From: JACVRW01 sp034664125
GTDB taxonomy: Bacteria; Actinomycetota; Thermoleophilia; Solirubrobacterales; Thermoleophilaceae
NCBI GenBank assembly: GCA_034664125.1
Contig: JAXDIG010000009.1
Span: 62,001 to 126,000, forward strand
DNA: 64,000 nucleotides
Direction of reading: 5' to 3'
Shown: piece after piece, positions 51,967 through 61,207 of the stretch
Layout: each line of letters begins with the position of its first letter
Position numbering within the stretch: position 1 is the first letter of the stretch
Position numbers and translations under genes: made by a program
The notes under the pieces: generated by a model
The model's database searches: none
Told to the model about the DNA's origin: nothing
The model's input: only the letters and a program-made list of their open reading frames with translations

Positions 51967-52275
51967 TCAGGGCAGGACCTGGTCGCCAATCCCGCGCGCC
52001 GCCCGGGCCACCTGCTCAGGCGAAAACACAAGCCACGCCACCAGCACCGCCGCCAGCACGAACAGCGCCAGCTCGGTGTAGCGGCGGTTGAGCAGAAACA
52101 GCAGGCTCATGATTGCGATCACACCGCCGTAGATCTGCGACGCATATCGCCGAAGCAGCCGGCCAAGGTTGCGGCCCACGTCATTGCCCGACTGCGCCAC
52201 CGCATCCGGCACCAGCCACAGGCACAGGCCAAGCGCGATCAGCGAGACCAGCACGATGATCCATCGGCGCTTCAC
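51967..52275 (-). CDS. VirB2/TrbC-like pilin candidate
   Basis: A 102-residue protein with a signal peptide (RWIIVLVSLIALGLCLWLVPDAVAQ) and two mature hydrophobic helices (YGGVIAIMSLLFLLNRR; ALFVLAAVLVAWLVF). This is the size and layout of VirB2/TrbC pilins. It overlaps the TcpC-like gene by 4 nt. Sequence similarity to named pilins is weak, so the call rests mainly on layout and context. Confidence 0.72.
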   Translation of the reverse strand: MKRRWIIVLVSLIALGLCLWLVPDAVAQSGNDVGRNLGRLLRRYASQIYGGVIAIMSLLFLLNRRYTELALFVLAAVLVAWLVFSPEQVARAARGIGDQVLP

Positions 52276-53048
52276 CCGAGCGCCCCCTGAACGCTGGCGA
52301 CATACCAGCGATCGCGGCGCACCAACTCGAGCCGATACGCGAGTGGATAGACCGAATACGTCGCTGGATCTCGGCCGATTACCTCGGCCACGACAACGAG
52401 TCTTCGGCCGTCCGGCTCGCTCGCTTGGCCGATCCGCTCGACATCAACCAGTTCAAGCCCACCCGGGGTGCGGAGCTGGTTGCCGAGAAGAGTGAGATAG
52501 GCGAGCTCGCCTCGAGCGTCACCGGACAGGTAGCGCGCGACGAACCGCTCGACCAGCCGTCCGATCGACCCTGCGGCAGGCCCTTCAAGCGGCTGCGGCT
52601 TCTCGACATCGAGCTTGACCGCCGCCGGCCCGGCGACGACGGCGGGCAGGGCGAACATCGAAAGCGACCCGCGGTCCCCCCTTTGAACTGGAACCGCGAG
52701 GTAGCGCGTCCCCGCCCGGCCCGCCAGTTCGCAAGCAACGGTGATCAGCCAGCGAGCTGCGGACAGCCGCCGCTGGCCTGCCACGGTTGCCGCCACGAGC
52801 GACCTGCCGGGGGTGCCCGATGCCGGCATCGAGAGGCCTTCGGGGGCGTAGCGCTGGATCGTGTGGCCACCGCCGAGGTACGCGCGCGCGAGGGTGACGG
52901 CGAACGCCCGGACTGAGTGGGCCCCACCCACCGGATTGCTTGAAGACTGATGCTGATCGGACTCGGAGCCTAGGACGTCCCCGAGGCCTCGAACGAACAC
53001 CAACAGCACCAGGGCCCAGATCGCGACTCGGCCAGCTGCGCGCACCAT
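52272..53048 (-). CDS. TcpC-like conjugation protein
   Basis: A 258-residue protein from ATG 53048 (MVRAAGRVAIWALVLLVFVRGLGDVL), with an N-terminal membrane helix. A first NTF2-like domain lies at about 40-140 (AFAVTLARAYLGGG). A second lies at about 150-255 (IGRLVERFVARYLSGDARGELAYL, ending LAYRLELVRRDRWYVASVQGALG). This two-NTF2 layout is that of TcpC, the VirB8-like periplasmic scaffold of Gram-positive conjugation machines. A longer frame to 53171 has no supporting signal. It is the first gene of the transfer operon. Confidence 0.82.
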   Translation of the reverse strand: MVRAAGRVAIWALVLLVFVRGLGDVLGSESDQHQSSSNPVGGAHSVRAFAVTLARAYLGGGHTIQRYAPEGLSMPASGTPGRSLVAATVAGQRRLSAARWLITVACELAGRAGTRYLAVPVQRGDRGSLSMFALPAVVAGPAAVKLDVEKPQPLEGPAAGSIGRLVERFVARYLSGDARGELAYLTLLGNQLRTPGGLELVDVERIGQASEPDGRRLVVVAEVIGRDPATYSVYPLAYRLELVRRDRWYVASVQGALG

Positions 53049-53336
53049 TCGTCGTCCGCTCGTTTCACCGGCTAGGAGCCCCGATGTCTTCGAGAACCCC
53101 GCGCAACGCGGATCCCACCGTCGGCGACTTGGCCTCTCGGCGGGCCGCGATTGGTTGTCTCGATTTCTCACTCAAGCCTCCGTCTCATCTGGGCCGGCGC
53201 GCCTCGTGCGACCGGCGACTTCGAGCGAGAAAGACGCAGCGGTGGATCGGCTGGCCCCAACCGTGCAAGCACGCAACTGCGTATGGGCAAGGCCGCTGGG
53301 AGACCCGGCGCTGCGCTGGTGGGAGGTGGGGTCGCG

Positions 53337-53696
53337 TTATCCGAGCGCGTCGCGCAGCTGGTCGAGGTGATCGGCGGCGCTGGTGGCGATCTGCTCGACT
53401 AGCCACCATCCGGTCCAGTCGACGAGTGCGTACCTGATCGAGGTGCCCACGCGGTGGCGGCTCACCATTCCCGCCTGGTGAAGCACTCCGAGGTGTTTCG
53501 ACGCGTTCTGATGCGTCGTGCCCAGCCGCTCCGCCAGCTCCTGAACCGAGGCTTCGCCCTCGTCCAGCAAGCCCATGAGCCTGATCCTCGTTGGCTCTCC
53601 GATCACCCGCAGACGCGCGGCGACCAGCTCGACCGCCTCATCGGGAAGCCGACGTCGAGCAGGCCGGCTGCGATCACCAGGTCGAGGTGTCACCAT
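53337..53696 (-). CDS. ArsR/SmtB family regulator
   Basis: A 119-residue winged-helix protein (AVELVAARLRVIGEPTRIRLMGLLDEGEASVQELAERLGTTHQNASKHLGVLHQAGMVSRHRVGTSIRYAL). No CVC metal site is visible in the recognition helix, so it probably does not sense metals in the ArsR manner. ATG 53696 was preferred to a TTG 21 nt further upstream. It lies near the first transfer gene on the same strand, and may repress the operon. Confidence 0.85.
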   Translation of the reverse strand: MVTPRPGDRSRPARRRLPDEAVELVAARLRVIGEPTRIRLMGLLDEGEASVQELAERLGTTHQNASKHLGVLHQAGMVSRHRVGTSIRYALVDWTGWWLVEQIATSAADHLDQLRDALG

Positions 53697-53914
53697 CAGC
53701 CGCGGGTGTGCCGACAATCGCGGTCGGCATGGTGTTGATCACTCGTTCGAGTCACGCACGAGGAGGGACGTGGACTCGGCCGAACTGGCCCCCTGCGCTT
53801 CGCGGCACGCGAGTGCTTGGCAGGCACCGCGAGGCCTCTTGCTCAGCTCCTCAAGCCCACCGTGGAGCCTTACCGGCGGCGAGGAGCTCGACGGCGTTGA
53901 ACTATGGGGCAGGC

Positions 53915-54457
53915 TTACTGTGGCGGGCGGAGCTGGATGGGCCCGGCCGCGGGTCCTTCGGCGAGGCCCGCGTCGCGGAGTCGTTGAATGAAGTCGGCGA
54001 AGTCGTAGGGGTTGATCACGGCCCGGGTCTCAGGGGGGAGCGCGGCATACAGCTCGTCGGGAGAGCCGAGTGACGTGCGCGCTCGCAGCTCGACGAGCAG
54101 ACGCCGGTCGCCTTGGCTGAGTTCAACACGCTCGATTTCGAGCACGGACGGAAGTACGGCGGTCACGAAACCAATAGCGAACTCCGACATTCCCTGCGGA
54201 ATGAGGACGCCCGCTACGAGCGCGGTCAGGAGCCCGGTGCGGACGCCAGCCTCGCGGAGATCGATCCGCCAGCTGCCAGCGCGAAACGCGAGCTCGTCGC
54301 CGCTCCGCGGCAAGACGACCTCGACGAACTCCTCGAAGCGCCCATCGTCCACCCCGGTCAGGGCCCAGAGGCGACGGAGTTCGACCTCACCGAGCTCCTC
54401 ACCCGACACCTCTGCGGCGTCGAGCAGGGGTCCGAGGAAGTCGTCGCTGGCGAACAT
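53915..54457 (-). CDS. Hypothetical protein divergent from the HExxH gene
   Basis: A 180-residue acidic protein (MFASDDFLGPLLDAAEVSGEELGEVELRRLWALTG, then RFEEFVEVVLPRSGDELAFRAGSW). The stretch RTGLLTALVAGVLIPQGMSEFAIGFVTAVLPSVL is hydrophobic and could be membrane-embedded or a buried core. The C terminus is YDFADFIQRLRDAGLAEG. It starts 65 bp from the divergent HExxH gene and may work with it. No family is recognised. Confidence 0.6.
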   Translation of the reverse strand: MFASDDFLGPLLDAAEVSGEELGEVELRRLWALTGVDDGRFEEFVEVVLPRSGDELAFRAGSWRIDLREAGVRTGLLTALVAGVLIPQGMSEFAIGFVTAVLPSVLEIERVELSQGDRRLLVELRARTSLGSPDELYAALPPETRAVINPYDFADFIQRLRDAGLAEGPAAGPIQLRPPQ

Positions 54458-54522
54458 CGCGTCGGCAGAATCTCACAGCCGCGCGCCCTCGTCGGCATAC
54501 GCGACACGCGATACTCGGAGCC

Positions 54523-56226
54523 ATGGCGTCTGCTGACGTGGCGGGGCGTGACCACCTGGCCCAACTCTGCTTCACCGGCGTTGGTGGAAGCGGGGGCGCC
54601 TACACCCCCGAGCGCGTCTCGCTCTCGCTCGAAGGGGTCGACCCCGTCGTGGATCACGTCGTCTACCTACACGAGATCCACCATCAGGGACTCAACGACT
54701 CAACTGCTTGGGGATCCGCCCTACACGTCTTCGCCGGCCTGCCGCCCTCCCACCGATCGCCATTTCTGCCTCTATTGGACGCCTGTCGATCCCCACATGA
54801 GGCGTACGCGACGTTCGCCGGCGTCAATGTCGCGTCGGCGCGGCACGTGGGCGCCAGCGCCACGCTCGACCGGTATCCGATGTACCTCCCCTTACATGAG
54901 GCGATCTCCCGTCTGCTGGCCCCCGTGACCGGTCCTCACAGGCGCTACCTCGCCGCGACGGCAGTGGCGCGCGTGAGCATGCAGACGCCGATCCTCGAAC
55001 AAATGATGGGGCGAAACTCGCTTGCGATTGGTGTGTCAGACATACGCGCCATCGACACGCCAAACGGCCGCTGGCGGGTCCTGCTGCGGGGCGGCGCTAG
55101 CCTAATCGCCTCGGCTGCCTCGGCTGCCGACGCGGTCGTACACGATACGCACGGAACAGACTGTCTCGATCTTGACGACGGTCGTGACCCTGATGCGGTG
55201 TCGGCAGACCGGTTCGACGCGGCGTGGGAAGACTGGGAGCGCGCCGCCTACGCCGTTCTCGCAGACGCCTTGCGCGCCGCCGGAGCTTCGCCGCTCGAGT
55301 TCAACGGCCACATGGAGCCCACTCGCGAAGTCCTCGTTCGAGCCCGCGGGATAGAACCCAACCTCCCGCTCGCGGCAGCGCGCCCGTCCACACCGGCACC
55401 CGATGACCGGGCGCTGGCAGCCGCGACGATCGAACGCGTTCGGCTCCTGCTCGCCGAGCAGTGGCGCGCGCGTTTCATCGACGCTGACACCGATGAACTC
55501 GTCGCGTCTATTGACCGCGCAAGCCGCATCGCCGATCAGCCAAATCTCGTGATCAGCGCACGCCTACCCAGACGGCTCACGAGCTCCTACGTTTGGTCGT
55601 CCGCAGATCAAGCGGTGCTCGCCAGGATGGACAGCCCGCTCGTTGCGGCCCGGGTGATCGAGACAGACGAGGCCGACGCCAGCGTCATTGCGCACGCGCC
55701 GACTCCCCAACCGCATGACTTGGCAGATCTCGTCTCGGCCTGGAAAGGCCGGGGGCCCATCATCAGCATCGTCGCGGCGAGTTGCCTGATCGACCGTGGC
55801 TGGCAGGAGGAGTGGCTGAAGTCTCTCCGCGACGCGGGCGCGCTTCTGTTCCTTATCGACATCGAGCTGGATCGCTTCGTCGGCTCATGGGTGTCACGTG
55901 AGGTGTCGCTCCAGGCCGGAATGGTCCACATCGATGACACCTCCGCAAGCCGATGGGCACTGGCGCTCTCCGCGGAGGAGGACTCCGCGCTCTGGCTGCT
56001 GGTCAGCGATGAGATAACGGTGCGGCTGTTCCTGGAGCAACTCTTGCGGACTCCAGGCCTCCGCTGCGACCAAGGAACGGCTCACCTCTCCGGGTGGGCG
56101 GCCATCCTCCCCATCGCCCTGACGCACTTGCTCGCTACCGAGTCATATCTTGATCTCGAAGGGCTCGGCAACGACCCCCGCATCCGAGCCGTCGCCCGCA
56201 GCGAACGGGAACACCCACAGGTCTAG
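54523..56226 (+). CDS. Putative zincin-type protein with an HEIHH motif
   Basis: A 567-residue protein not assigned to a family. Near residue 50, VVDHVVYLHEIHHQGLNDSTAWG fits a zinc-metalloprotease HExxH helix; a third zinc ligand is not obvious. The middle has ARVSMQTPILEQMMG and VSADRFDAAWEDWERAAYAVLADALRAAG. The C-terminal 250 residues are alpha/beta (GRGPIISIVAASCLIDRGWQEEWL, AGALLFLIDIELDRFVGSWV). The ATG has GATACT 7 nt upstream. Its partner diverges 65 bp away. A defence effector is possible but speculative. Confidence 0.55.
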   Translation: MASADVAGRDHLAQLCFTGVGGSGGAYTPERVSLSLEGVDPVVDHVVYLHEIHHQGLNDSTAWGSALHVFAGLPPSHRSPFLPLLDACRSPHEAYATFAGVNVASARHVGASATLDRYPMYLPLHEAISRLLAPVTGPHRRYLAATAVARVSMQTPILEQMMGRNSLAIGVSDIRAIDTPNGRWRVLLRGGASLIASAASAADAVVHDTHGTDCLDLDDGRDPDAVSADRFDAAWEDWERAAYAVLADALRAAGASPLEFNGHMEPTREVLVRARGIEPNLPLAAARPSTPAPDDRALAAATIERVRLLLAEQWRARFIDADTDELVASIDRASRIADQPNLVISARLPRRLTSSYVWSSADQAVLARMDSPLVAARVIETDEADASVIAHAPTPQPHDLADLVSAWKGRGPIISIVAASCLIDRGWQEEWLKSLRDAGALLFLIDIELDRFVGSWVSREVSLQAGMVHIDDTSASRWALALSAEEDSALWLLVSDEITVRLFLEQLLRTPGLRCDQGTAHLSGWAAILPIALTHLLATESYLDLEGLGNDPRIRAVARSEREHPQV

Positions 56227-56272
56227 AGCACCACGGTCTGGCGCCGCTCACTGCAGGCCGCCGTGGCGAGCG

Positions 56273-57178
56273 TCAGACGAATTGTTCGGCGAGAGCAAGG
56301 CCAACTCGTTTGAGCGCGAGCCGGGTGGGTCGCCTCAGGGCGTCGAGCTCGTAGGTCGCGGTGTCGAGCATGCCGGCGAGCTGCTCGTCGTAAGGCACGG
56401 CGATCGATCGGTGCAGGCGCCGCTCGCGCAGCCTTCCCTCGAGCGCGTCCAAGTCTCCGGGCCCTCGGGCGTGGAACTTATTGGCGACGACGGTGGTCTG
56501 TTCGTGCTGGAGGTGCTCAAGAGCGGCCAGCACGACCGTGGAGGTGATCCATTCTGGGGTGCTAACGAGCAGCATCTGGTCGGCCTGTTGGATGGCGAAC
56601 TGGGCGAGCGGGCCGGCGACCCCGGTGCCGAGATCGAGCAGGATCGCCTCATAGAAGACCGCCAGCAGCGCGAGCAGCTGGCCGTAGCTCTCCGGATTTA
56701 GTCTTGCCATCAGGTCGGCGTCGTGAGGGGCGGCCAGGAGATGAAGCCCGGTCGGCAGTGTCGACATGTAGCGCCGCAGGTCCGCCGCCGTGTGGATTCG
56801 GTCGAGATCTGTGAGCACGTCGTCCAGCGACTGCTCGCGGCGCAGTTTTTCCGGCGCTAGTTCGGCGAGGGTGCCGTAGTCAGGGTTGGCGTCTACAACG
56901 ACGGTGCGTAGCCGCAGTCGGTCGGCGAGCAGGTTGCCGGCCACGAAGGCGCACGTGGTCTTGCCGACGCCGCCCTTAGGGCTGATCACAGCGATGACGT
57001 TGGCGCGCGTGAGGTCTGGGTGGTGGCGCAGCGAAGCCTCGACATCGGCCTCTTGGCGTTCCGCACCGGAAGAGAGCAGCCGCTCGATGCTGTGGCGCAA
57101 CCCGGCGGTCGCGCCCGCCGTCTTACCGTCGATGATCGGCTTGGTATAGCTGCGGCGTAGCTCCGTCCGCGGGTTCAC
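56273..57178 (-). CDS. ParA/MinD-like P-loop ATPase
   Basis: A 301-residue ATPase. The deviant Walker A motif is AVISPKGGVGKTTCAFVAGNLLADRLRLRTVVVDANPDYGTL split over two strands (signature KGGVGKTT). LLDLGTGVAGPLAQFAIQQADQMLLVSTPEW is the switch II region. An N-terminal extension of about 65 residues precedes the ATPase. GTG 57178 overlaps the LysM gene's stop (GTGA), so the two are coupled. No ParB partner is adjacent. It could organise element segregation or, like CpaE/FlhG proteins, place an envelope structure. Confidence 0.85.
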   Translation of the reverse strand: MNPRTELRRSYTKPIIDGKTAGATAGLRHSIERLLSSGAERQEADVEASLRHHPDLTRANVIAVISPKGGVGKTTCAFVAGNLLADRLRLRTVVVDANPDYGTLAELAPEKLRREQSLDDVLTDLDRIHTAADLRRYMSTLPTGLHLLAAPHDADLMARLNPESYGQLLALLAVFYEAILLDLGTGVAGPLAQFAIQQADQMLLVSTPEWITSTVVLAALEHLQHEQTTVVANKFHARGPGDLDALEGRLRERRLHRSIAVPYDEQLAGMLDTATYELDALRRPTRLALKRVGLALAEQFV

Positions 57179-58122
57179 CGCAGTCGCAGTTGTGTGCCGA
57201 CGTGCAGGAGGTTGGGATCGCCGGTGCCAATCCGTTCGCGATTGAGCTGCCAGATCCGGGTGACTTGCTTTGCGATCCGGCCGTTCGTCGCGTTCGTACC
57301 GATCAGTCGCCTCGCGATCGACCACAGGCTGTCGCCCGGACGCACGGTGTAGACGGCCGTGCTGATCGGCCCCGTGCGGGAGGCCGTGACAACAGCGACG
57401 GTCCGCGGGGACGCGGCGGCGGTCGCCCGCGGGGGATCCGGAGACGCAACTGGCAGAACCGGACCGGGTGACGTCTCAGCATTCGACTGGCGATGCGGCC
57501 GGCGCCGGGGTGCGTGCCGCACCCGGCCTTTGTCGCTTCCGGGTGACTGCGCCACCTGATGGCTGCGAGGCTCGCTCGGCCCTTGCGCGGGTGGCGAAGG
57601 TGGCTGCGGCGCGGTTGGCGGAGGTGCGGGAGGGGCTGGCGTCGGCGGTGCGGGAGCGGTCAAGACCGGCGCGGTCGGCTCGTCAACTGGCGGTTCGGCT
57701 AGCGGCGTTGCCGGTGGCGCGGGCTCGGGAACGTCTTCTTCCGCACCGACGTCCTCGCCGTCGCTGTCTGTGCCGGCGTCGGGATTGGTGAGCACATCGC
57801 GCAGGTCAGGTGCTTCGTCGGTTGGTGGGATTCCTGTCTCGTCACCACCCGGCGGTACGCCATCGGCCACAAGCGTCGGATTCTCGGACGATTGCGCGGT
57901 CCGCGGTCCCGGGGCCACGGGGCTGGCGGCGAGTGAGGCCGTCGGGAGAAGTGTGCCGGCAGCGATCGCCGTGGCTAGCACGCGGGCTTGCGCGCGGACC
58001 GGGAGGGTGAGCTCCGGTGTCGGACCAGACAGCCGCTGGCTTACGCAGATCGGGCAGTCGGGACGGAAGGAGAGCCGACCATGGCTAGTCCCGCCGGTTA
58101 GGTGAGCGGTAAGCGAGTTCAC
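57175..58122 (-). CDS. LysM-domain envelope protein with Pro-rich stalk
   Basis: A 315-residue protein from GTG 58122, which follows a strong GGAGGAG site by 8 nt. An N-terminal CPIC segment could be a metal-binding knuckle. A hydrophobic helix (ARVLATAIAAGTLLPTASLAA) near residue 50 is the membrane or signal segment. About 180 residues of Pro/Ala/acidic linker follow. The C-terminal LysM (AVYTVRPGDSLWSIARRLIG, NLLHVGTQLRLR) binds peptidoglycan. It lies in the operon between the small membrane protein and the ParA-like ATPase. Confidence 0.85.
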   Translation of the reverse strand: MNSLTAHLTGGTSHGRLSFRPDCPICVSQRLSGPTPELTLPVRAQARVLATAIAAGTLLPTASLAASPVAPGPRTAQSSENPTLVADGVPPGGDETGIPPTDEAPDLRDVLTNPDAGTDSDGEDVGAEEDVPEPAPPATPLAEPPVDEPTAPVLTAPAPPTPAPPAPPPTAPQPPSPPAQGPSEPRSHQVAQSPGSDKGRVRHAPRRRPHRQSNAETSPGPVLPVASPDPPRATAAASPRTVAVVTASRTGPISTAVYTVRPGDSLWSIARRLIGTNATNGRIAKQVTRIWQLNRERIGTGDPNLLHVGTQLRLR

Positions 58123-58147
58123 GGGTTTCTCCTCCTGGAGTTGTTGT

Positions 58148-58780
58148 CTACGGGTCGGTGACGTCGTTGTTGGCTGGGTCCATCGCGCACCGGTAGGGCC
58201 GGGCGCCGCCTTCTGCCGCGCTATCGGGGACAAGCGCACTGAGGCCGGTTGGCGTGGTCATAACTACGACAAGGACGATGCCGTCAGCGCGCACGTCTGC
58301 GATGTCCTCGGTGAACTCGCCGGGCGGTGTAAGGGCTGGGGTTCCGCCGCGGTTGACAGCCCGGTAGAGCTCTGTCCAGGTCGGTAGCCGTCCAGCCCCT
58401 TCAGCGAACCCGTTGAAGGCGTCTCGCTGGCAGATGTCGATTGCAAGCGAGTACTGGGCGGGGCTGCGTGCCGTGAGCTCGACGCACGCGCCCGAGCTGT
58501 GCACGGTGCCCTTTGGGCAGCGTTGCTGGAGCTGTCCGGCCGTCAGGCCGCCGAGCCGGTCGGCACGTCGGGCGTGCGGAATGCGGCCGAGCCGGGCTTC
58601 CTTGATTCGCGTGCCGCCAAGCGTGTTGCTTTTGAGGTCCCTCCCGGTTAGGGAGCTGTCTTTGACCTCCCGGCCGGTGATCGTTAGTGCGGCGTACGAG
58701 CTGCCGCCGAAAGCGACGAACACTGCGATGGCGGCCATCACGTTTGCGAAACTGAGCCGCCCCCGGATCCAGTCAGCCAC
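58148..58780 (-). CDS. Membrane-anchored surface protein (RLSFANV type)
   Basis: A 210-residue protein from GTG 58780, with GGAGGAC about 6 nt upstream. ADWIRGRLSFANVMAAIAVFVAFGGSSYAAL is the characteristic anchor of a protein group abundant in Thermoleophilia, followed by the polar repeat-like stretch GREVKDSSLTGRDLKSNTLGGTRIKEARLGRI. The outer part has paired cysteines (RCPKGTVHSSGACVEL; ICQRD). It is probably displayed outside the membrane. The exact role is unknown. Confidence 0.8.
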   Translation of the reverse strand: MADWIRGRLSFANVMAAIAVFVAFGGSSYAALTITGREVKDSSLTGRDLKSNTLGGTRIKEARLGRIPHARRADRLGGLTAGQLQQRCPKGTVHSSGACVELTARSPAQYSLAIDICQRDAFNGFAEGAGRLPTWTELYRAVNRGGTPALTPPGEFTEDIADVRADGIVLVVVMTTPTGLSALVPDSAAEGGARPYRCAMDPANNDVTDP

Positions 58781-58903
58781 GAGCGTCCTCCAATCGCTGG
58801 CTGTCAGCCGCCGCGAACGGCTTGGGGGGCGCAAGTTTCGCACTGCTCCCCAGTTCGCCACCAAGGGGACCGGCGGCCGACGGGCGTCTGCCGTGGCGGC
58901 TGG

Positions 58904-61207
58904 TCATTCCCGTGCCGTCACCGTGATTCGCGTGCTGCGGCTGGCGCCGCTGACGAAGGGGTAGCCGCCCTCAGCCGGGACCCATGCTCGAAAGCGCAGT
59001 TGGACGGTGCTGCGGATGCGCGAGAAGCGGTAGCGCAGCCGCCAGCGGCCGCTGGGATCGGTGCGCACGGTTTGGAAGGTGCCCCAGTCGGCGCCGCCGA
59101 CGCGCCATTGCAGCTCGACGATCTTGCCGGTGCTCGGCACCGGCAGCGAGCGAACCCGTCCGGAAAAGAGGACCGCGCCGCCGTTTGGGACCTCGCGCCT
59201 CGACACGCGGAAGCTCGATGTCGCAGCGACCCCGATCGCGACCTGTCGCTCCGCCGGCAGGATCAGCGGCGTGCCCGGGTAGGCCACGCGCAGCGTCCTG
59301 TTGCGGTCCGCGCGCAGGGTGTAGCGGTAACGGCCGTCGGCAGCAGTCCGCACAACACCCACGAGCTCCTCGCTCCCGCCCTGCGGCCTCGAGTAGATGT
59401 GAATCTGCGCCCCGCCGATCGGATGCCCGTCGCGATTGGTGAGCCGGCCACCGATCCTGATTTTGCGGTCAAGGCCAGCGGTCACGCTCGGCCGGTGGAC
59501 CGTCACCCGCCGGCGTTTCACGCGGCGCTTTCCTCGCCGGCGCACAGTGCGTTTCTTGACCGCCTTGTGTTCGACGCCGCCCGAGAGCCGGGACTCGATC
59601 CGAAGCGGCAGCTGCAGCAGCATCGGCTGCCCGACTGCGGTCTGGTCGCTAACCGTGGTGTTGCCAGCCGCGTCGCGGGCCACGACGCGAGCGCCGTAGA
59701 TGCCAGCCGGCAGGCGGGAGTCGTCGATGCGGGCGACGAGCCGGGATCCCTCCAGCTGCGTGGGCACGGCCTGCCAGACGCCGGAGCCCTGCTGGCTGAG
59801 TTCGATCTGGCCGGCCGCGACACCCGAGTACCGATCCGACACCGGCGCGGACAGCCTTGTCGGGTCGTCCGGGTCCAACGGCTCGAAGACTGCCGTCGGC
59901 GGGTCGGGGTCGAAGCGCAGCGTGACGGGTACGGACGCGTTTGCGGGGTTCTCGTTCGAGGCCGCGTCGACCCGCCACACGGCTATGTCGCTCTCCCCAG
60001 GCGCCGCATCGATCGACAGCTGGTCCGTTGAGCTCGAGCTACCCGGGGTCGCGTCGCAGCGTGTGCTGAGCGGACAGATTCGGTAGCGGGCGCCGGTGAT
60101 CGGTGCGACATCGCCCGCGTTGTCTGCGTTCGACCAGCGCAGCGTGAAAGTGGGTGTGTTGCGCCAACCGGTGTCGCCATCGACGCTCACCGCAGCCGCA
60201 CCCGGCGCGATCGTGTCGACCCGCATCTGGCCAGCCGGAACCAGCCCTGTCGCGTTGCCCCCCGCGTCGAGGGCCTGCACCCCGACGGTCTGCGTGCCCT
60301 CGCGCGCCCGGCGGACCTGAACATTGAGTGATCCCGGGTCATTGGGGCATGGGACGGGCCGTGTAAAGAAGCAGTCCCTGGTGAGGTTGCCGATCTCCGT
60401 GCCGGCGTCGTTGACGGCCCGCACCGTCTTCACGCCCGATCCGCTGTCGCTGGCCGTGAAGCTGAGGTTGCGGTCGCTGTTGATCCAGCCGCCGAACACA
60501 TCCCCGCCAGTGACGGTGAGTTGGGTTGGTGGTTGCTCGTCGACGATCTCGATGCGCAGGTTCTGGGTGACGATGTAGGCCTGCGGCTTCTCGGCGAGTG
60601 GGCAGCCGTGGCGGTTGACGCAGATCACCCGCTGGGCGAGCACCTTGGGACGCGGTACGTCGTACCGCGGGTTGCCAAGGATGTTGTATGTGCGAATCCG
60701 CTTCGGACGCGCAGGATGAAGCGGCTCGCGATCGGGGCATCGATCAAGTCCGCGGCTGTGGCCGGCGAGCAGCTCGTTCTTCACGCCGGGCTGGTTCTCG
60801 TCGATGATCCGCAGCTGCGCCAGCCAGTCACAGCTACGCCGCCTGGCGTCCCCGCCCCACTGGACGCTCTTGATCACCGTTCCGGGAGGTGCGCGAAAGA
60901 CCAGGCCCGCCACATCGCGGTAGCGCACTTCGAAGCGCCGGCGGCCCTTGACTGTGTCCCGCGCGGTGCGGGTCATCAGCCCCTCCTCAGTCTTGCCGAC
61001 CTCGCGGCAATCCCGGCGCGTCAGCAGCCCACGATCCTGAACGGCCGCGAACCCCTCGACGCTGTGGTTCGGCGCCGCGTCGCAGAAGCTCAACCAGATG
61101 CTGTTCCCCGCGTGCGCGCGCGAGGCCGTGACCAGCGCGATGATGATCGCCCCGAGCGTGACAACAACTCGGGACTGGAAGCGCAGTCGCAGACGGGTCA
61201 CGTTCAT
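58904..61207 (-). CDS. Large secreted multi-domain surface protein (Ig-like)
   Basis: A 767-residue secreted protein. The signal peptide is VVVTLGAIIIALVTASRAHA. The N-terminal 240 residues hold many cysteines (WLSFCDAAPNH, RRDCREVG, CPDREPL, ICVNRHGC). Ig-like units follow, with TASDSGSGVKTVRAVNDAG and YGARVVARDAAGNTTVSD. A basic stretch around VKKRTVRRRGKRRVKRRRVT separates a carboxypeptidase-regulatory-like unit (GGRLTNRDGHPIGGAQIHIY) and a final beta domain (VQLRFRAWVPAEGGYPFVSG). ATG 61207 overlaps the sigma-fusion stop (ATGA). Confidence 0.8.
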   Translation of the reverse strand: MNVTRLRLRFQSRVVVTLGAIIIALVTASRAHAGNSIWLSFCDAAPNHSVEGFAAVQDRGLLTRRDCREVGKTEEGLMTRTARDTVKGRRRFEVRYRDVAGLVFRAPPGTVIKSVQWGGDARRRSCDWLAQLRIIDENQPGVKNELLAGHSRGLDRCPDREPLHPARPKRIRTYNILGNPRYDVPRPKVLAQRVICVNRHGCPLAEKPQAYIVTQNLRIEIVDEQPPTQLTVTGGDVFGGWINSDRNLSFTASDSGSGVKTVRAVNDAGTEIGNLTRDCFFTRPVPCPNDPGSLNVQVRRAREGTQTVGVQALDAGGNATGLVPAGQMRVDTIAPGAAAVSVDGDTGWRNTPTFTLRWSNADNAGDVAPITGARYRICPLSTRCDATPGSSSSTDQLSIDAAPGESDIAVWRVDAASNENPANASVPVTLRFDPDPPTAVFEPLDPDDPTRLSAPVSDRYSGVAAGQIELSQQGSGVWQAVPTQLEGSRLVARIDDSRLPAGIYGARVVARDAAGNTTVSDQTAVGQPMLLQLPLRIESRLSGGVEHKAVKKRTVRRRGKRRVKRRRVTVHRPSVTAGLDRKIRIGGRLTNRDGHPIGGAQIHIYSRPQGGSEELVGVVRTAADGRYRYTLRADRNRTLRVAYPGTPLILPAERQVAIGVAATSSFRVSRREVPNGGAVLFSGRVRSLPVPSTGKIVELQWRVGGADWGTFQTVRTDPSGRWRLRYRFSRIRSTVQLRFRAWVPAEGGYPFVSGASRSTRITVTARE

